A stretch of 64,000 bases of DNA from JBBWZH01 sp035544115 (GCA_963714145.1 OY970235.1:992001-1056000); one strand, 5' to 3'. Positions 1-9,084 are shown, numbered from the stretch's first letter. Numbers and translations: made by a program. Notes: generated by a model from the sequence alone, not told the origin.

Positions 1-1
1 G

Positions 2-475
2 CTGACCGCGTCCCCGGCACTGACCAGGTACCTGCCGGCGCGCCGGCCGGGCAGCTGGTTCAGCACCCGCGGCGGGTCGCTCGGGGTCGGCATCCCCGGT
101 GCCATCGGGATCAAGCTGGCCCGGCCGGACGCCGAGGTGATCGGCTTCACCGGCGACGGCGGCAGCATGTACACGATCCAGGCACTGTGGACCGCGGCCC
201 GGCACGGGGTGGGCGCGAAGTTCGTCATCTGCAACAACCACCGGTACGAGCTGCTGAACCAGAACATCGAGCAGTACTGGCGGGACGGCGGGATCGCCGA
301 GCACGCGCTGCCGAGCTCGTTCGACCTGTCCTGGCCCGAACTCGGGTTCGCCGACCTGGCCAGGGGCCTCGGCGTGGACGCGACCCGGGTGGAGAAGCCC
401 GACCAGGTGGCGCCGGCCGTGCGCCGCCTGCTGGCCCACGACGGGCCGTTCCTGGTCGACCTGGTAACCGGCTGA
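2..475 (+). CDS. TPP-dependent decarboxylase/acetolactate synthase-like enzyme, C-terminal part
   Basis: Only the C-terminal ~157 residues are present; the reading frame is open back to the window edge, so the start is missing. The fragment carries the thiamine diphosphate binding signature: GDGGS followed about 25 residues later by NN (ICNNHRYELL), the GDG-x(~25)-NN motif that binds Mg-TPP. The sequence around it (FSTRGGSLGVGIPGAIGIKLA) is typical of the benzoylformate decarboxylase/acetolactate synthase superfamily. Substrate cannot be told from this part. It is the first visible gene of a co-directional operon; a DJ-1/PfpI gene starts 13 bases downstream, preceded by a purine-rich Shine-Dalgarno that overlaps the stop codon. 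Confidence 0.85.
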   Translation: MTASPALTRYLPARRPGSWFSTRGGSLGVGIPGAIGIKLARPDAEVIGFTGDGGSMYTIQALWTAARHGVGAKFVICNNHRYELLNQNIEQYWRDGGIAEHALPSSFDLSWPELGFADLARGLGVDATRVEKPDQVAPAVRRLLAHDGPFLVDLVTG

Positions 476-488
476 GGGGGTGGGCTGG

Positions 489-1133
489 ATGAACGAGATC
501 ATCCGCCGGGACGGCGGGCGCCTTGCCGGCCAGACCGTCGCGATCCTGATGGAGAGCGACTACGTCGAATACGAACTGCACTACTACCAGCGCCGGTTCG
601 CCGAGGAGGGCGCCCGGATCGAGTTCCTGACCCGGCTCTGGGGCCAGCCGTCGATCACCTTCACCGGCCACGAGTACCGCGAACCGTTCACTGTGGACGG
701 TGACCTGGAGGCGGTGGACGACGTCCGGCTGGCCGGCTACTCGGCGCTGATCGTGCCGTCCGGCATCGTCTCCGACCGGCTCCGCTACACCGAGGACGTG
801 GACCAGCCGGCGCCGGCGGTCGAGCTGCTGCGCCGCGCGTTCAGCCGGCCGTCTGTCCTCAAAGGAATCATCTGTCACGGGATGTGGCTGGTGGCGCCGA
901 TCCCGGAGGTCGTCGCCGGCCGGCGGGTGGTGGCGCACAACAACCTGATCGGCGACGTCCGCAACATGGGCGCCAAGTACACCGACCAGGACGTGGTGGT
1001 GGACGGCGACCTGGTCACCGGCCGCAGCGCCGGGCACTGCCACCTGTTCGCCCGCACGATCATCGATCTGCTCGCCGCCCGGGCCACCCTGGCGCACACC
1101 GACCGGGCCCGACTCCTGCGGAGCACGCTATGA
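489..1133 (+). CDS. DJ-1/PfpI family protein (class I glutamine amidotransferase-like fold)
   Basis: A 214-residue protein of the DJ-1/PfpI superfamily, whose members are glyoxalases, deglycases, proteases or amidases. The nucleophile elbow is visible as IICHGMW, with Cys129 followed by His130. An N-terminal AILMESDYVEYEL strand-turn fits the acidic residue that activates the Cys in this family. I chose ATG 489 rather than GTG 480 because GAGGGGG at 474-480 then lies 8 bases upstream. The stop codon overlaps the next start as ATGA (1130-1133), implying translational coupling to the epimerase-like gene. The exact reaction is unknown. Confidence 0.82.
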   Translation: MNEIIRRDGGRLAGQTVAILMESDYVEYELHYYQRRFAEEGARIEFLTRLWGQPSITFTGHEYREPFTVDGDLEAVDDVRLAGYSALIVPSGIVSDRLRYTEDVDQPAPAVELLRRAFSRPSVLKGIICHGMWLVAPIPEVVAGRRVVAHNNLIGDVRNMGAKYTDQDVVVDGDLVTGRSAGHCHLFARTIIDLLAARATLAHTDRARLLRSTL

Positions 1134-2980
1134 CTGCCCTCGACCTGCCGACCAGCGCGCCCACGTTCAGCTTCTCCGACCTGGTGGCCGGCTACGTCAC
1201 CGGCTACGACCCGGACCGCCGGCTGGTCGACCTGCGTACCAGCGACGGCCACCCGGTCCGGGCGGACCTGACCAACCTCAGCTCGGCCGAGTTCCTGCGC
1301 AACCTCGGCGACCCCTACGTGGACGCCGGGTCGCATGTGGACGATCTGCTGACACCCGGCACCCAGCTGTTCGTCTACGGCGCCTTCTACCCGGAGTCGG
1401 GGCCGGACGTGATCGACGCGAAGCGGCTGGTCTTCCTCGGCCGGCGGGCCGGTGAGTACAACTTCGAGGAGCCTGGCTGGTGGGTGCGCCAGCTGGTGGA
1501 GCTGGCCAAGTTCTACCGGCGGGCCCAGTTCGGCGAGGGCGAGATCGACTACTCCGACTACCGGACGATGCTGCGCCTCGGCGGTGACAAGAACGAGCAG
1601 CACGTGCAGGAGACCGACACCATCTCCCGGCTGGTCTACGGCATGGCGACCGCGTACATGCTGACCGGGCAGGACGACTTCCTGACCGTGGCCGAGAAGG
1701 GCACCGAGTACCTGCGCGACCACATGCGCTTCGTCGACCGGGATGCCGACGTCGTGTACTGGTACCACGGCATCGAGGTCAACGGCGACAGCGAGCGCAA
1801 GCTGTTCACCTCCGAGTTCGGCGACGACTACGACGCCGTCCCGATGTACGAGCAGATCTACGCGCTGGCCGGCCCGACCCAGACCTACCGGGTCACCGGC
1901 GACCCGCGGATCGCCGCCGACATCGAGTCGACGCTGCGCCTGTTCGACCGGTACTACAAGGACAACGAGCGCGGCGGCTACTTCTCGCACATCGACCCGA
2001 TCCTGCTCAGCCCGCACCACGAGTCGCTCGGGGCCAACCAGTCGCGGAAGAACTGGAACTCGGTCGGCGACCACGCCCCGGCGTACCTGTTCAACCTTTA
2101 CCTGGCCACCGGCGACCCGCGGCACGCGAAGATGCTGGAAGAGACGTTCGACCTGATCGTCAAGCACTTCCCGGACCCGGGCAGCCCGTTCGTCCAGGAG
2201 CGGTTCATGGCCGACTGGGCGCCGGACCGGGCCTGGGGCTGGCAGCAGAACCGGGCCGTGGTCGGGCACAACCTGAAGATCGCCTGGAACCTGATGCGGA
2301 TGCAGGCGATCACGCCCAAGGACAGCTACCGCGACCTGGCCGACCGGATCGGCCGCTCGATGCCGGAGGTCGGCAGCGACCGGCGCCGCGGCGGCTGGTA
2401 CGACGTGGTGGAGCGCGGCCGGGCCCAGGGCGGCGAGGCGTACCGGTTCGTCTGGCACGACCGCAAGGCCTGGTGGCAGCAGGAGCAGGCGATCCTGGCC
2501 TACCTGATCCTGGCCGGCCAGAACGGCGACGCCGACTTCCGCCGGCACGCCCGGGAGGCGGCCGCCTTCTACAACGCCTTCTTCCTGGACCACGACGAGG
2601 GCGGCGTCTACTTCAACGTGCTCGCCGCCGGCTTCCCCTACCTGCTCGGTACCGAGCGGTTCAAGGGCAGCCACTCGATGAGCATGTACCACTCGTCCGA
2701 GCTGTGCTTCCTGTCGACCGTCTACACGCGACTGCTGCTCACCGGCGACCCGATCACGCTGTGGTTCCGGTCCCGGCCGGACGCGTTCCGCGACCCGAAC
2801 GGCGAGCGGACGCTGCGGGTCAGCCCGGACGCGCTGCCGCCGGGCCGGGTCCGGCTGGAGTGGGTCGAGGTCGACGGCCGGCCGCACGGCGCCTTCGACC
2901 CGGACGCGCTGACCGTGAAGCTCCCCGATTCCGACGCCGACCTGACCGTCAAGGCCTACCTGGCCCCGGTCAGCGACTGA
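1130..2980 (+). CDS. AGE family epimerase/isomerase-like protein
   Basis: A 616-residue protein resembling the N-acylglucosamine 2-epimerase (AGE) family, an (alpha/alpha)6 barrel acting on free sugars. Signs are the regular aromatic/His-rich helices, for example SVGDHAPAYLFNLYLATGD, VVGHNLKIAWNLMRM and KAWWQQEQAILAYLI, where His and Trp residues line the barrel. About 110 N-terminal residues (before NFEEPGWWVRQL) and about 60 C-terminal residues lie outside the barrel and look like small beta domains, making it longer than the usual ~400 aa. It overlaps the preceding gene by ATGA and sits upstream of an anti-sigma antagonist and glgX, so a role in oligosaccharide or glycogen-derived sugar handling is plausible but inferred. 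Confidence 0.72.
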   Translation: MTALDLPTSAPTFSFSDLVAGYVTGYDPDRRLVDLRTSDGHPVRADLTNLSSAEFLRNLGDPYVDAGSHVDDLLTPGTQLFVYGAFYPESGPDVIDAKRLVFLGRRAGEYNFEEPGWWVRQLVELAKFYRRAQFGEGEIDYSDYRTMLRLGGDKNEQHVQETDTISRLVYGMATAYMLTGQDDFLTVAEKGTEYLRDHMRFVDRDADVVYWYHGIEVNGDSERKLFTSEFGDDYDAVPMYEQIYALAGPTQTYRVTGDPRIAADIESTLRLFDRYYKDNERGGYFSHIDPILLSPHHESLGANQSRKNWNSVGDHAPAYLFNLYLATGDPRHAKMLEETFDLIVKHFPDPGSPFVQERFMADWAPDRAWGWQQNRAVVGHNLKIAWNLMRMQAITPKDSYRDLADRIGRSMPEVGSDRRRGGWYDVVERGRAQGGEAYRFVWHDRKAWWQQEQAILAYLILAGQNGDADFRRHAREAAAFYNAFFLDHDEGGVYFNVLAAGFPYLLGTERFKGSHSMSMYHSSELCFLSTVYTRLLLTGDPITLWFRSRPDAFRDPNGERTLRVSPDALPPGRVRLEWVEVDGRPHGAFDPDALTVKLPDSDADLTVKAYLAPVSD

Positions 2981-3013
2981 CCGGCCGGCGACCGAGCGTT
3001 TGGAGATGCCGAC

Positions 3014-3349
3014 ATGCAGATCGCGAAGTACATGCGCGGATCGGTGACCGTCGTCGAGCTGGACGGTGAGTTGGACAGCGTGACCGCCCCGGCCTCCCGG
3101 GAGGAGCTCGCCACGCTGGCCGGCTCGGGCGGGCCGGTGCTGCTGGACCTGAGCCGGATGTCGTACATGTCCAGCGCGGGGTTGCGGGTGCTGCTGCTGG
3201 TCTACCGGCAGGCCCGGGAGGCCGGCGCCGCGCTCGCGCTGGCCGGCATCCCGCCGATGATCCAGGAGGTGATGGCGGCCACCGGTTTCCTCGACTTCTT
3301 CACCGTGGCGGAGACCGTGGAGGCCGCCCTGGAGGACCTCGAACCATGA
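3014..3349 (+). CDS. STAS-domain anti-sigma factor antagonist
   Basis: A single-domain STAS protein of 111 residues, the usual size for SpoIIAA/RsbV-type antagonists. These bind a serine kinase/anti-sigma factor and are inactivated when a conserved Ser is phosphorylated. The phosphorylation loop is visible as DLSRMSYMSSAGLRVLL, with Ser53/Ser54 at the expected place. It follows the epimerase-like gene by 33 bases and overlaps glgX by ATGA (3346-3349). A second STAS gene, an RsbW-like ATPase and a SpoIIE-type phosphatase lie downstream in the same operon, so a complete partner-switching set is encoded here. Confidence 0.93.
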   Translation: MQIAKYMRGSVTVVELDGELDSVTAPASREELATLAGSGGPVLLDLSRMSYMSSAGLRVLLLVYRQAREAGAALALAGIPPMIQEVMAATGFLDFFTVAETVEAALEDLEP

Positions 3350-5478
3350 GCCTGTCCCCGCTGGAACGCATCGATGGCAACCCGACCTCGACCATCGCCG
3401 GCCTGGGTGTCCGGCCTGGCCGCCCGGTCCCGTTCGGCGCGACCCGGGTGCCCGGCGGGGTGAACTTCTCGGTCTACTCCAACCGGGCCAGCGCGATGAC
3501 CCTGGTGCTGTTCAAGCTCGGCCAGTCGACCCCGTTCGCCGAGCTGCCGTTCCCGCCGGAGTTCCGGATCGGCGGCGTGTTCGCGATGACGGTCTTCGGG
3601 CTCGACTCGGAGGAGATCGAGTACGGCTACCGGGCCACCGGCCCGCAGCCGCCCGGGGTCGGCGACCGGTTCAACCCGGACCGGGTGCTGTCCGACCCGT
3701 ACGCCAAGATGATCGGCGGCCGGGCCGAGTGGGGCGTCCCGCCGGACTACTTCGACCGGTACGTCTACCGGTCCCGGCTGCCGCTGGAGGACTTCGACTG
3801 GGGCGGCGACCGGCCGCTCCGGCTGCCCACCGAGGACCTGGTCATCTACGAGTTGCACGTGCGCGGTTACACCCGGCACCCGTCGGCCGGCGTCGCCACC
3901 GGCGGCACCTTCGCCGGGCTGGCCGAGAAAATCCCGTACCTGCGTGAACTCGGGGTCAACTGCGTCGAGCTGATGCCGATCTTCGAGTTCGACGAGTGCG
4001 AGAACATCCGGACCAACCCGGTGACCGGGCAGCGGCTACTGAACTACTGGGGTTACAGCACGGTCTCGTTCTTCGCGCCGAAGGCGTCGTACGCCGCCAC
4101 CGGCCGCTACGGAATGCAGGTCGACGAGCTCAAGAACCTGGTGAAAAAGCTGCATGCGGCCGGCATCGAGGTCATGCTCGACGTGGTCTTCAACCACACC
4201 GCGGAAGGCAACGAACTCGGCCCGACCATCTCGTTCCGCGGGCTGGACAACCGCACCTACTACATGCTGACGCCGGACGGCTACTACTACAATTTCAGTG
4301 GCACCGGCAACACGGTCAACTGCAACGATCCGGTGGTCCGCGGATTCGTGCTCGACTGCCTCCGTTACTGGGCTATCGAATACCACATCGACGGGTTCCG
4401 GTTCGACCTCGCGGCCATCCTGGACCGCGCCCCGGACGGCTCTCCGCTGGCCAACCCACCGCTCATCGAGTCGCTCGCGCACGATCCCGTTCTGCGGGAC
4501 TGCAAGCTCGTTGCCGAGGCCTGGGACGCCGGCGGTCTCTACCAGGTGGGACGGTTTCCCGGATACTTCCGCTGGTCGGAATGGAACGGCCGGTACCGGG
4601 ACACGTTGCGGCGCTTCCTGAAGGGTGAGCCGGGCACGATCGGCGAGATGGCGTCCGGGCTGGTCGGCTCGCCGGACCTGTACGGGCACCGCGGCCCGGC
4701 CGCCTCGGTCAACTTCGTCACCGCCCACGACGGCTTCTCGCTGGCCGACCTGGTCTCGTACAACGACAAGCACAACGACGCCAACGGCGAGCACAACCAG
4801 GACGGCGACAACGGGAACAACTCGTGGAACTGCGGGGCCGAGGGGCAGACCGACGACGCCGCGACGCTGACCCTGCGCCGGCAGCAGATGCGCAACGCGC
4901 TGCTGTTGCTGCTGACCAGCCACGGCGTGCCGATGCTGCTGGCCGGCGACGAGATGGCCCGCACCCAGCACGGCAACAACAACGCGTACTGCCAGGACGA
5001 CCCGGACTTCTGGTTCGACTGGCGGCTCGCGGACCGGAACGCGGACCTGGTCCGGTTCACCCGGCTGGCGATCGGGTTCCGGCAGGCGCACCCGGCGCTG
5101 CGCCGGCGGGCGCACCCGACCGGCCGGCAGCGCGACGGCTTCGGCCACCTGCCGGACGTGAGCTGGCACGGGCTGCGGCCGTACGAGCCGGACTGGTCGC
5201 CGGACAGCCGACTGCTGGCCGCCATGTTCTACGAGTGCGACGACGCCTGCCCCACCCGGGACTGCGTCTACCTGGTCGCGAACAGCCACTGGGAGGCGCA
5301 CGAGGTGCAGCCGCCGGCGCCGCCGCCCGGGCTGCGCTGGCACGTCTTCGCCAACACCTCGGCGCCGGCCCCGGACGACGCCTACGCCGCCGGCGAGGAG
5401 CCGGTGCTGACCAACCCGGAGCACCTGCTGGTCGGCGCCCGCTCCGCGGTGGTGCTGGTCGCCCTGCCGGCCGACTGA
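3346..5478 (+). CDS. glgX: Glycogen debranching enzyme GlgX (isoamylase type, GH13)
   Basis: A 710-residue GH13 enzyme that hydrolyses alpha-1,6 branches of phosphorylase-limited glycogen. The order is an N-terminal CBM48-like domain (VRPGRPVPFGATRVPGGVNF), the TIM barrel and a C-terminal beta domain. The GH13 regions are clear: DVVFNHTAEG, DGFRFDLA with nucleophile Asp354, LVAEAWDAGG with acid/base Glu391, and VTAHDGFS with transition-state Asp462. NYWGYSTVSFFAPKASYA is typical of GlgX/TreX. Translation is probably coupled to the STAS gene by ATGA. Finding this enzyme between two STAS genes is unusual; glgX normally sits with glycogen or trehalose genes. Confidence 0.95.
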   Translation: MSLSPLERIDGNPTSTIAGLGVRPGRPVPFGATRVPGGVNFSVYSNRASAMTLVLFKLGQSTPFAELPFPPEFRIGGVFAMTVFGLDSEEIEYGYRATGPQPPGVGDRFNPDRVLSDPYAKMIGGRAEWGVPPDYFDRYVYRSRLPLEDFDWGGDRPLRLPTEDLVIYELHVRGYTRHPSAGVATGGTFAGLAEKIPYLRELGVNCVELMPIFEFDECENIRTNPVTGQRLLNYWGYSTVSFFAPKASYAATGRYGMQVDELKNLVKKLHAAGIEVMLDVVFNHTAEGNELGPTISFRGLDNRTYYMLTPDGYYYNFSGTGNTVNCNDPVVRGFVLDCLRYWAIEYHIDGFRFDLAAILDRAPDGSPLANPPLIESLAHDPVLRDCKLVAEAWDAGGLYQVGRFPGYFRWSEWNGRYRDTLRRFLKGEPGTIGEMASGLVGSPDLYGHRGPAASVNFVTAHDGFSLADLVSYNDKHNDANGEHNQDGDNGNNSWNCGAEGQTDDAATLTLRRQQMRNALLLLLTSHGVPMLLAGDEMARTQHGNNNAYCQDDPDFWFDWRLADRNADLVRFTRLAIGFRQAHPALRRRAHPTGRQRDGFGHLPDVSWHGLRPYEPDWSPDSRLLAAMFYECDDACPTRDCVYLVANSHWEAHEVQPPAPPPGLRWHVFANTSAPAPDDAYAAGEEPVLTNPEHLLVGARSAVVLVALPAD

Positions 5479-5541
5479 CCGTCCCGTACCGGGCTCCCGA
5501 CGACCTGCCCCGATGACCGTGCCACCCAGCGGAGGTTGATC

Positions 5542-5868
5542 ATGAAGTTCCAGGCCAAGATACAGGCCGACGACGACGCGCGGACCGTCACCATCCGGCT
5601 GGCCGGTGAGCTGGACTCCGGCTCCGCGCCGACCCTGAACGAGCTGATCGGCCAGGCCGCGCAGCACCCGGTGGACCGCCTCGTGCTGCTGATGGACCGG
5701 CTGGACTACCTCTCCTCGGCCGGGCTGCGCTGCCTGGTGTTCGCGCACCAGAAGTTCGGCCCCGGGGTCGAGATCGTCCTGGTCGGCACCAAGCGGGAGG
5801 TGGCGGAGACGATCCAGCTGACCGGCTTGGATCGCAGCGTCACCATGCAGGACCCGGCGGACGTGTGA
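5542..5868 (+). CDS. STAS-domain anti-sigma factor antagonist (second copy)
   Basis: A 108-residue STAS protein with the phosphorylation loop LMDRLDYLSSAGLRCLVF (Ser58/Ser59). ATG 5542 is preferred over the in-frame TTG at 5536 because GGAGG (5531-5535) is 6 bases upstream of the ATG and would abut the TTG. It differs clearly from the STAS protein encoded at 3014-3349, so the two may answer to different kinases or phosphatases. It lies 9 bases before the RsbW-like ATPase gene, the arrangement expected for an antagonist/kinase pair. Confidence 0.92.
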   Translation: MKFQAKIQADDDARTVTIRLAGELDSGSAPTLNELIGQAAQHPVDRLVLLMDRLDYLSSAGLRCLVFAHQKFGPGVEIVLVGTKREVAETIQLTGLDRSVTMQDPADV

Positions 5869-5877
5869 TGTCCCGCC

Positions 5878-6285
5878 ATGGTCCAGCGGTTGACGGTGCG
5901 CGCCACCACCGCCGCCGGCTCCGAGGTCGCCGGCTTCGTCCAGGCCCTCAGCGAGCAGGGTGGGCTGACCGAGCGGCAGTCGTACCGGCTGCGGCTGGCG
6001 GTGGATGAGATCGTGACCAACATCGTGCTGCACGGCTACCGCGGCCAGCCCGGCCCGGTCCAGCTGGAGGGCGGCACCGACGGTGACCAGGTCTGGCTGC
6101 GCATCGTGGACGAGGCGCCGGCCTTCGACCCCACCACGCACGACCCGCGGCCCCGGCTGGCCGCCCAGGCGGACGGGCGCGAGGGCGGCTTCGGCCTGTT
6201 CCTGGCGATGTCCGGGGTGGATGACTTCAGCTACGACCGGACCGACGGGCACAACCGCAACACGCTGGTCATGCGGCGCTCGTGA
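5878..6285 (+). CDS. RsbW-like serine kinase/anti-sigma ATPase (HATPase_c)
   Basis: A 135-residue GHKL-type ATPase, the size of RsbW/SpoIIAB kinases, which phosphorylate STAS partners and may bind sigma factors. The N box is RLRLAVDEIVTNIVLHGYRG (Asn48), the G1 box is IVDEAPAFDP, and the G2 box GGFGLFLA precedes MSGVDDFSYDR. The start at ATG 5878 lies 9 bases after the STAS stop codon, indicating coupled expression. No cognate sigma factor gene is in the operon, so this switch may control an enzyme or a sigma factor encoded elsewhere. Confidence 0.92.
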   Translation: MVQRLTVRATTAAGSEVAGFVQALSEQGGLTERQSYRLRLAVDEIVTNIVLHGYRGQPGPVQLEGGTDGDQVWLRIVDEAPAFDPTTHDPRPRLAAQADGREGGFGLFLAMSGVDDFSYDRTDGHNRNTLVMRRS

Positions 6286-6325
6286 GCCGGTGGCAGCGCG
6301 GGGGAAGCGACGGAAGGAGAGACCG

Positions 6326-7588
6326 ATGACGGACCGGGTCGCACTCGTCGTCGCTGAGCCTGGCAGTACGACTGCCGAGCTGGACCACGCGCTCAGCGCG
6401 GCCAGCTTCGAGGTTCGGCACCATGACTCCGGTGAGCTGATGATCCCGGCGGACCTGGTCGGCGCGGCCGAACTGGTGCTGGTCTCGGCGTCGCTGGGGC
6501 TCAGACAGGTCGCGCTGTTCGGCCAGGGGCTGGCCGCGGCCGGCGCCGGCGCCGCGGTCGTGGTCTTCCCGCAGGGCGACTACGCCGCGCTGGAGACCTG
6601 CGCCCAGTCCGGCTTCGACTACGTCACCCCGCCGTTCCTGCCGTCGCTGCTGCAGCTACGGGTGTCGTCCTGCCAGGAGCGCAGCCGGCTCACCTCGGTG
6701 GTCGAGGAGATCGCCGCCACGGTGAAGCTGCGCGAGTACGAGCGGGACCTGTCCATCGCCAGGGAGATCCAGTGCGGCTTCCTGCCGGACGCGTTCCCGA
6801 CCAGGGACGGCTGGCAGTTCGCCGCCCGGTTCCGGCCGGCCCGGGAGGTGGCCGGCGACTTCTACGACGGGTTCGAGCTGGTCAACGGCCGCCGGCTGGG
6901 CTTCGTGGTGGCCGACGTCTGCGACAAGGGGGTCGGGGCGGCGCTGTTCATGGCGCTGATCCGGACCCTGCTGCGGCACACCGCGGAGCACACCGGTGGC
7001 TGGAGCCTGGCCGACGACCAGCCGTTCGGGCTGGACCCGGCCTCGTTCGCCGGCCCCACCGGCATGCTCGGCTCCGCGACGCCGATGCTCTCGGTCGGCG
7101 CCGGCCCGCTGCTGCACGCGGTCACCGGCACCAACCGGTACCTGGCCCGCAACCACCAGCGGCAGGCCTACTTCGCGACGCTGTTCTTCGGCGTGCTGGA
7201 CCCGGTCTCCGGCACGCTGATCTACGTCAACGGCGGGCACAACCCGCCGCTGCTGCTGCGCGCCGGCGAGCCGGAGCCGACGCTGCTGCCGCCCACCGGC
7301 CCGGCCGTCGGGATCCAGGAGGACAGCCGGTACCTGATCGGCACCGCCCAGCTGGACCCCGGCGACGCCCTGCTCATCTACACCGACGGCGTGATCGACG
7401 CCCGGAACCTGGCCGGTGAGGGCTTCTCCATGGACCGGCTGCTGGACCACGCGCGGCAGCCGGCCGGGTCGGCCCAAAGCCTGCTGGACACCCTGGACGA
7501 CCGGATCCACGCGCACGTGCAGGCCGCTGAGCAGTTCGATGACATCACCATGGTCGTTCTCCGACGTGCGGACACCGCGGACGCCTAG
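6326..7588 (+). CDS. SpoIIE-type PP2C phosphatase with N-terminal receiver-like domain
   Basis: A 420-residue regulator. The first ~120 residues resemble a response-regulator receiver but lack a convincing phospho-acceptor Asp. After a short helix (EEIAATVKLREYERDLSIAREIQ) comes a PP2C/SpoIIE phosphatase domain of about 230 residues. Metal-binding motifs are REVAGDFYDG (Asp178), VADVCDKGVGAALFMAL, LIYTDGVIDARN (Asp354) and FDDITMVVL (Asp406). Such enzymes dephosphorylate STAS antagonists. An insert around FGLDPASFAGPTGMLGSATP (about residues 233-275) lengthens the domain. ATG 6326 is preceded by GGAAGGAGAG. Confidence 0.92.
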   Translation: MTDRVALVVAEPGSTTAELDHALSAASFEVRHHDSGELMIPADLVGAAELVLVSASLGLRQVALFGQGLAAAGAGAAVVVFPQGDYAALETCAQSGFDYVTPPFLPSLLQLRVSSCQERSRLTSVVEEIAATVKLREYERDLSIAREIQCGFLPDAFPTRDGWQFAARFRPAREVAGDFYDGFELVNGRRLGFVVADVCDKGVGAALFMALIRTLLRHTAEHTGGWSLADDQPFGLDPASFAGPTGMLGSATPMLSVGAGPLLHAVTGTNRYLARNHQRQAYFATLFFGVLDPVSGTLIYVNGGHNPPLLLRAGEPEPTLLPPTGPAVGIQEDSRYLIGTAQLDPGDALLIYTDGVIDARNLAGEGFSMDRLLDHARQPAGSAQSLLDTLDDRIHAHVQAAEQFDDITMVVLRRADTADA

Positions 7589-7646
7589 GGGACACCCCCT
7601 ACCCGCACGTCCAGACCACGCGTGCCCGGCAGTGAGGAACAATTTC

Positions 7647-8417
7647 ATGTCGAACATCGTCGCCGTCCACTCCTGGCGGGGTGGCACCGGGAAATCCACC
7701 CTGGTCGCCCGGCTGGGCTGCCTGCTGGCCGCGCGCGGCCTGCGGGTCGGCCTGGTCGACGCCAGCCTGCAGGCACCCGGCCTGCACGAGGCCCTCGGCC
7801 TGGACGGAACCCAACTGCGCAGCTGCCTGTGGGACTACCTGTCCGGCGCCTGCGAGATCGAGGACACCCACGTCGACCTGGCCGCGCTGATGCCGGCCGG
7901 GTGTGCCGGGCGGCTGTACCTGGTGCCGGCCCGCACCGACGTGGAGGTGATCACGCTGTCGTCCGCGTCCGGGCAGTACGACGCCGGTCTGCTGCACGAG
8001 GGGTTCCACCGGCTGATCCAGGTGCTGCGGCTGGACCTGCTGTTCATCGACACCTACTCGGGTGCCAACCACGAGGCCATGCACGCGATAGCGTCCGCCG
8101 ATATCGATATCCTGGTCACCCGGGCCGGCTCGGCCGAGAACCGCAGCGCCACCTTCGCCGCCAGCATCGCGGCCAAGGTGGGCCGCACCCCGCCGGAGCC
8201 GCTGCTGGTGGTGAACATGGCCCCGCCGGACACCGACCTGGACTCGGTCGGCGTCCTGGCCGGCGCCGCCTACCAGCGCACCGTCGCCGCGGTGCTGCCC
8301 CGGGTGCACGACAGCCTGGACGACGGCGGGCCGGAGCGGCACGTGGCCGGCCTGCACGCCGGCCTCGGTCAACTGGCCGACCGGCTGCTGCTGGCCGCCC
8401 CCGGCCGGGCCGGATAG
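7647..8417 (+). CDS. ParA/MinD-like P-loop ATPase
   Basis: A 256-residue P-loop protein of the MinD/ParA/CpsD class. The deviant Walker A motif HSWRGGTGKST (Lys16) starts at residue 8; the usual first Lys is replaced by Arg11. Switch regions follow (GLVDASLQAPGLHEAL and LDLLFIDTYSGANHEAM). I take ATG 7647 because the P-loop then begins ten residues in, as is normal for this family. It lies 58 bases after the phosphatase gene and is the last gene of the operon; the next gene runs towards it. ParA-like ATPases position cargo, so it could localise the switch proteins or the polysaccharide enzymes, but nothing in the sequence shows which. Confidence 0.85.
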   Translation: MSNIVAVHSWRGGTGKSTLVARLGCLLAARGLRVGLVDASLQAPGLHEALGLDGTQLRSCLWDYLSGACEIEDTHVDLAALMPAGCAGRLYLVPARTDVEVITLSSASGQYDAGLLHEGFHRLIQVLRLDLLFIDTYSGANHEAMHAIASADIDILVTRAGSAENRSATFAASIAAKVGRTPPEPLLVVNMAPPDTDLDSVGVLAGAAYQRTVAAVLPRVHDSLDDGGPERHVAGLHAGLGQLADRLLLAAPGRAG

Positions 8418-8424
8418 CGGCGGC

Positions 8425-9084
8425 TCAGCCCTCGTCCGGGCCGATCAGCTTGGCCACCCGGGCCTTGCGGATCGCGTCCACACGCGACACCGCGCCGAGC
8501 TTGGCGTAGATGTTGGTCAGGTGCCGCTTCACGGTGCTCTCGGTGATGAACAGCTCGGCGGCCACCTGCGAGTTGCTCAGCGCCCGGGCGACCCGGGCCA
8601 GCACGTCCAGCTCGCGCGGGGAGAGGGTGGCGGCGCCCTTCTCCTGCCGGCGGTCGAGCTGTTCGATGGTGCGCCGGGAGACCGACAGCACCACGTTGTC
8701 CTCGTTGCGGCCGACCGCGTGCACCGCGGCCAGCAGCTCGGACCGGCCGATCGTCTTGACCAGGTACGCCGAGGCGCCGCAGTCCAGCAGCTCGTGCACC
8801 AGCGCCGGGTCGTCGTGCATGGTCAGCACGATGATCTTGGTGAACGGGCTGGCGTAGCGGACCCGCTCGATCACCGCCTTGGCGCCCGGGCCGGGCATCT
8901 GCACGTCCAGCAGCAGCAGGTCGGGCAGGTGCTCGGCGACCAGCAGCATCACCTGGTGCCCGGTGGCCGCGTCGGCCACCACGCTGAACCCGGGATCGGT
9001 GGACAGTAGTTCGCGCAGCCCGTCCCGGAGCAGGGTGTGGTCGTCGGCCACGATCACCCGCACCCGGCCGCCGGTGCCGGTCAT
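8425..9084 (-). CDS. NarL/FixJ-family response regulator
   Basis: A 219-residue two-domain regulator. The receiver domain starts VRVIVADDHTLLRDGLREL and has the phospho-acceptor Asp60 in LLLLDVQMPGPGAK; LTMHDD and AYLVKTIG supply the Thr and Lys of the switch. The LuxR-type helix-turn-helix is ATLSPRELDVLARVARALSN...ESTVKRHLTNIYAKL. The ATG at 9084 overlaps the kinase gene stop codon by ATGA, so kinase and regulator are co-translated. It converges on the ParA-like gene with only 7 bases between stop codons. Its likely targets are its own operon and neighbours, which is inference. Confidence 0.95.
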   Translation of the reverse strand: MTGTGGRVRVIVADDHTLLRDGLRELLSTDPGFSVVADAATGHQVMLLVAEHLPDLLLLDVQMPGPGAKAVIERVRYASPFTKIIVLTMHDDPALVHELLDCGASAYLVKTIGRSELLAAVHAVGRNEDNVVLSVSRRTIEQLDRRQEKGAATLSPRELDVLARVARALSNSQVAAELFITESTVKRHLTNIYAKLGAVSRVDAIRKARVAKLIGPDEG

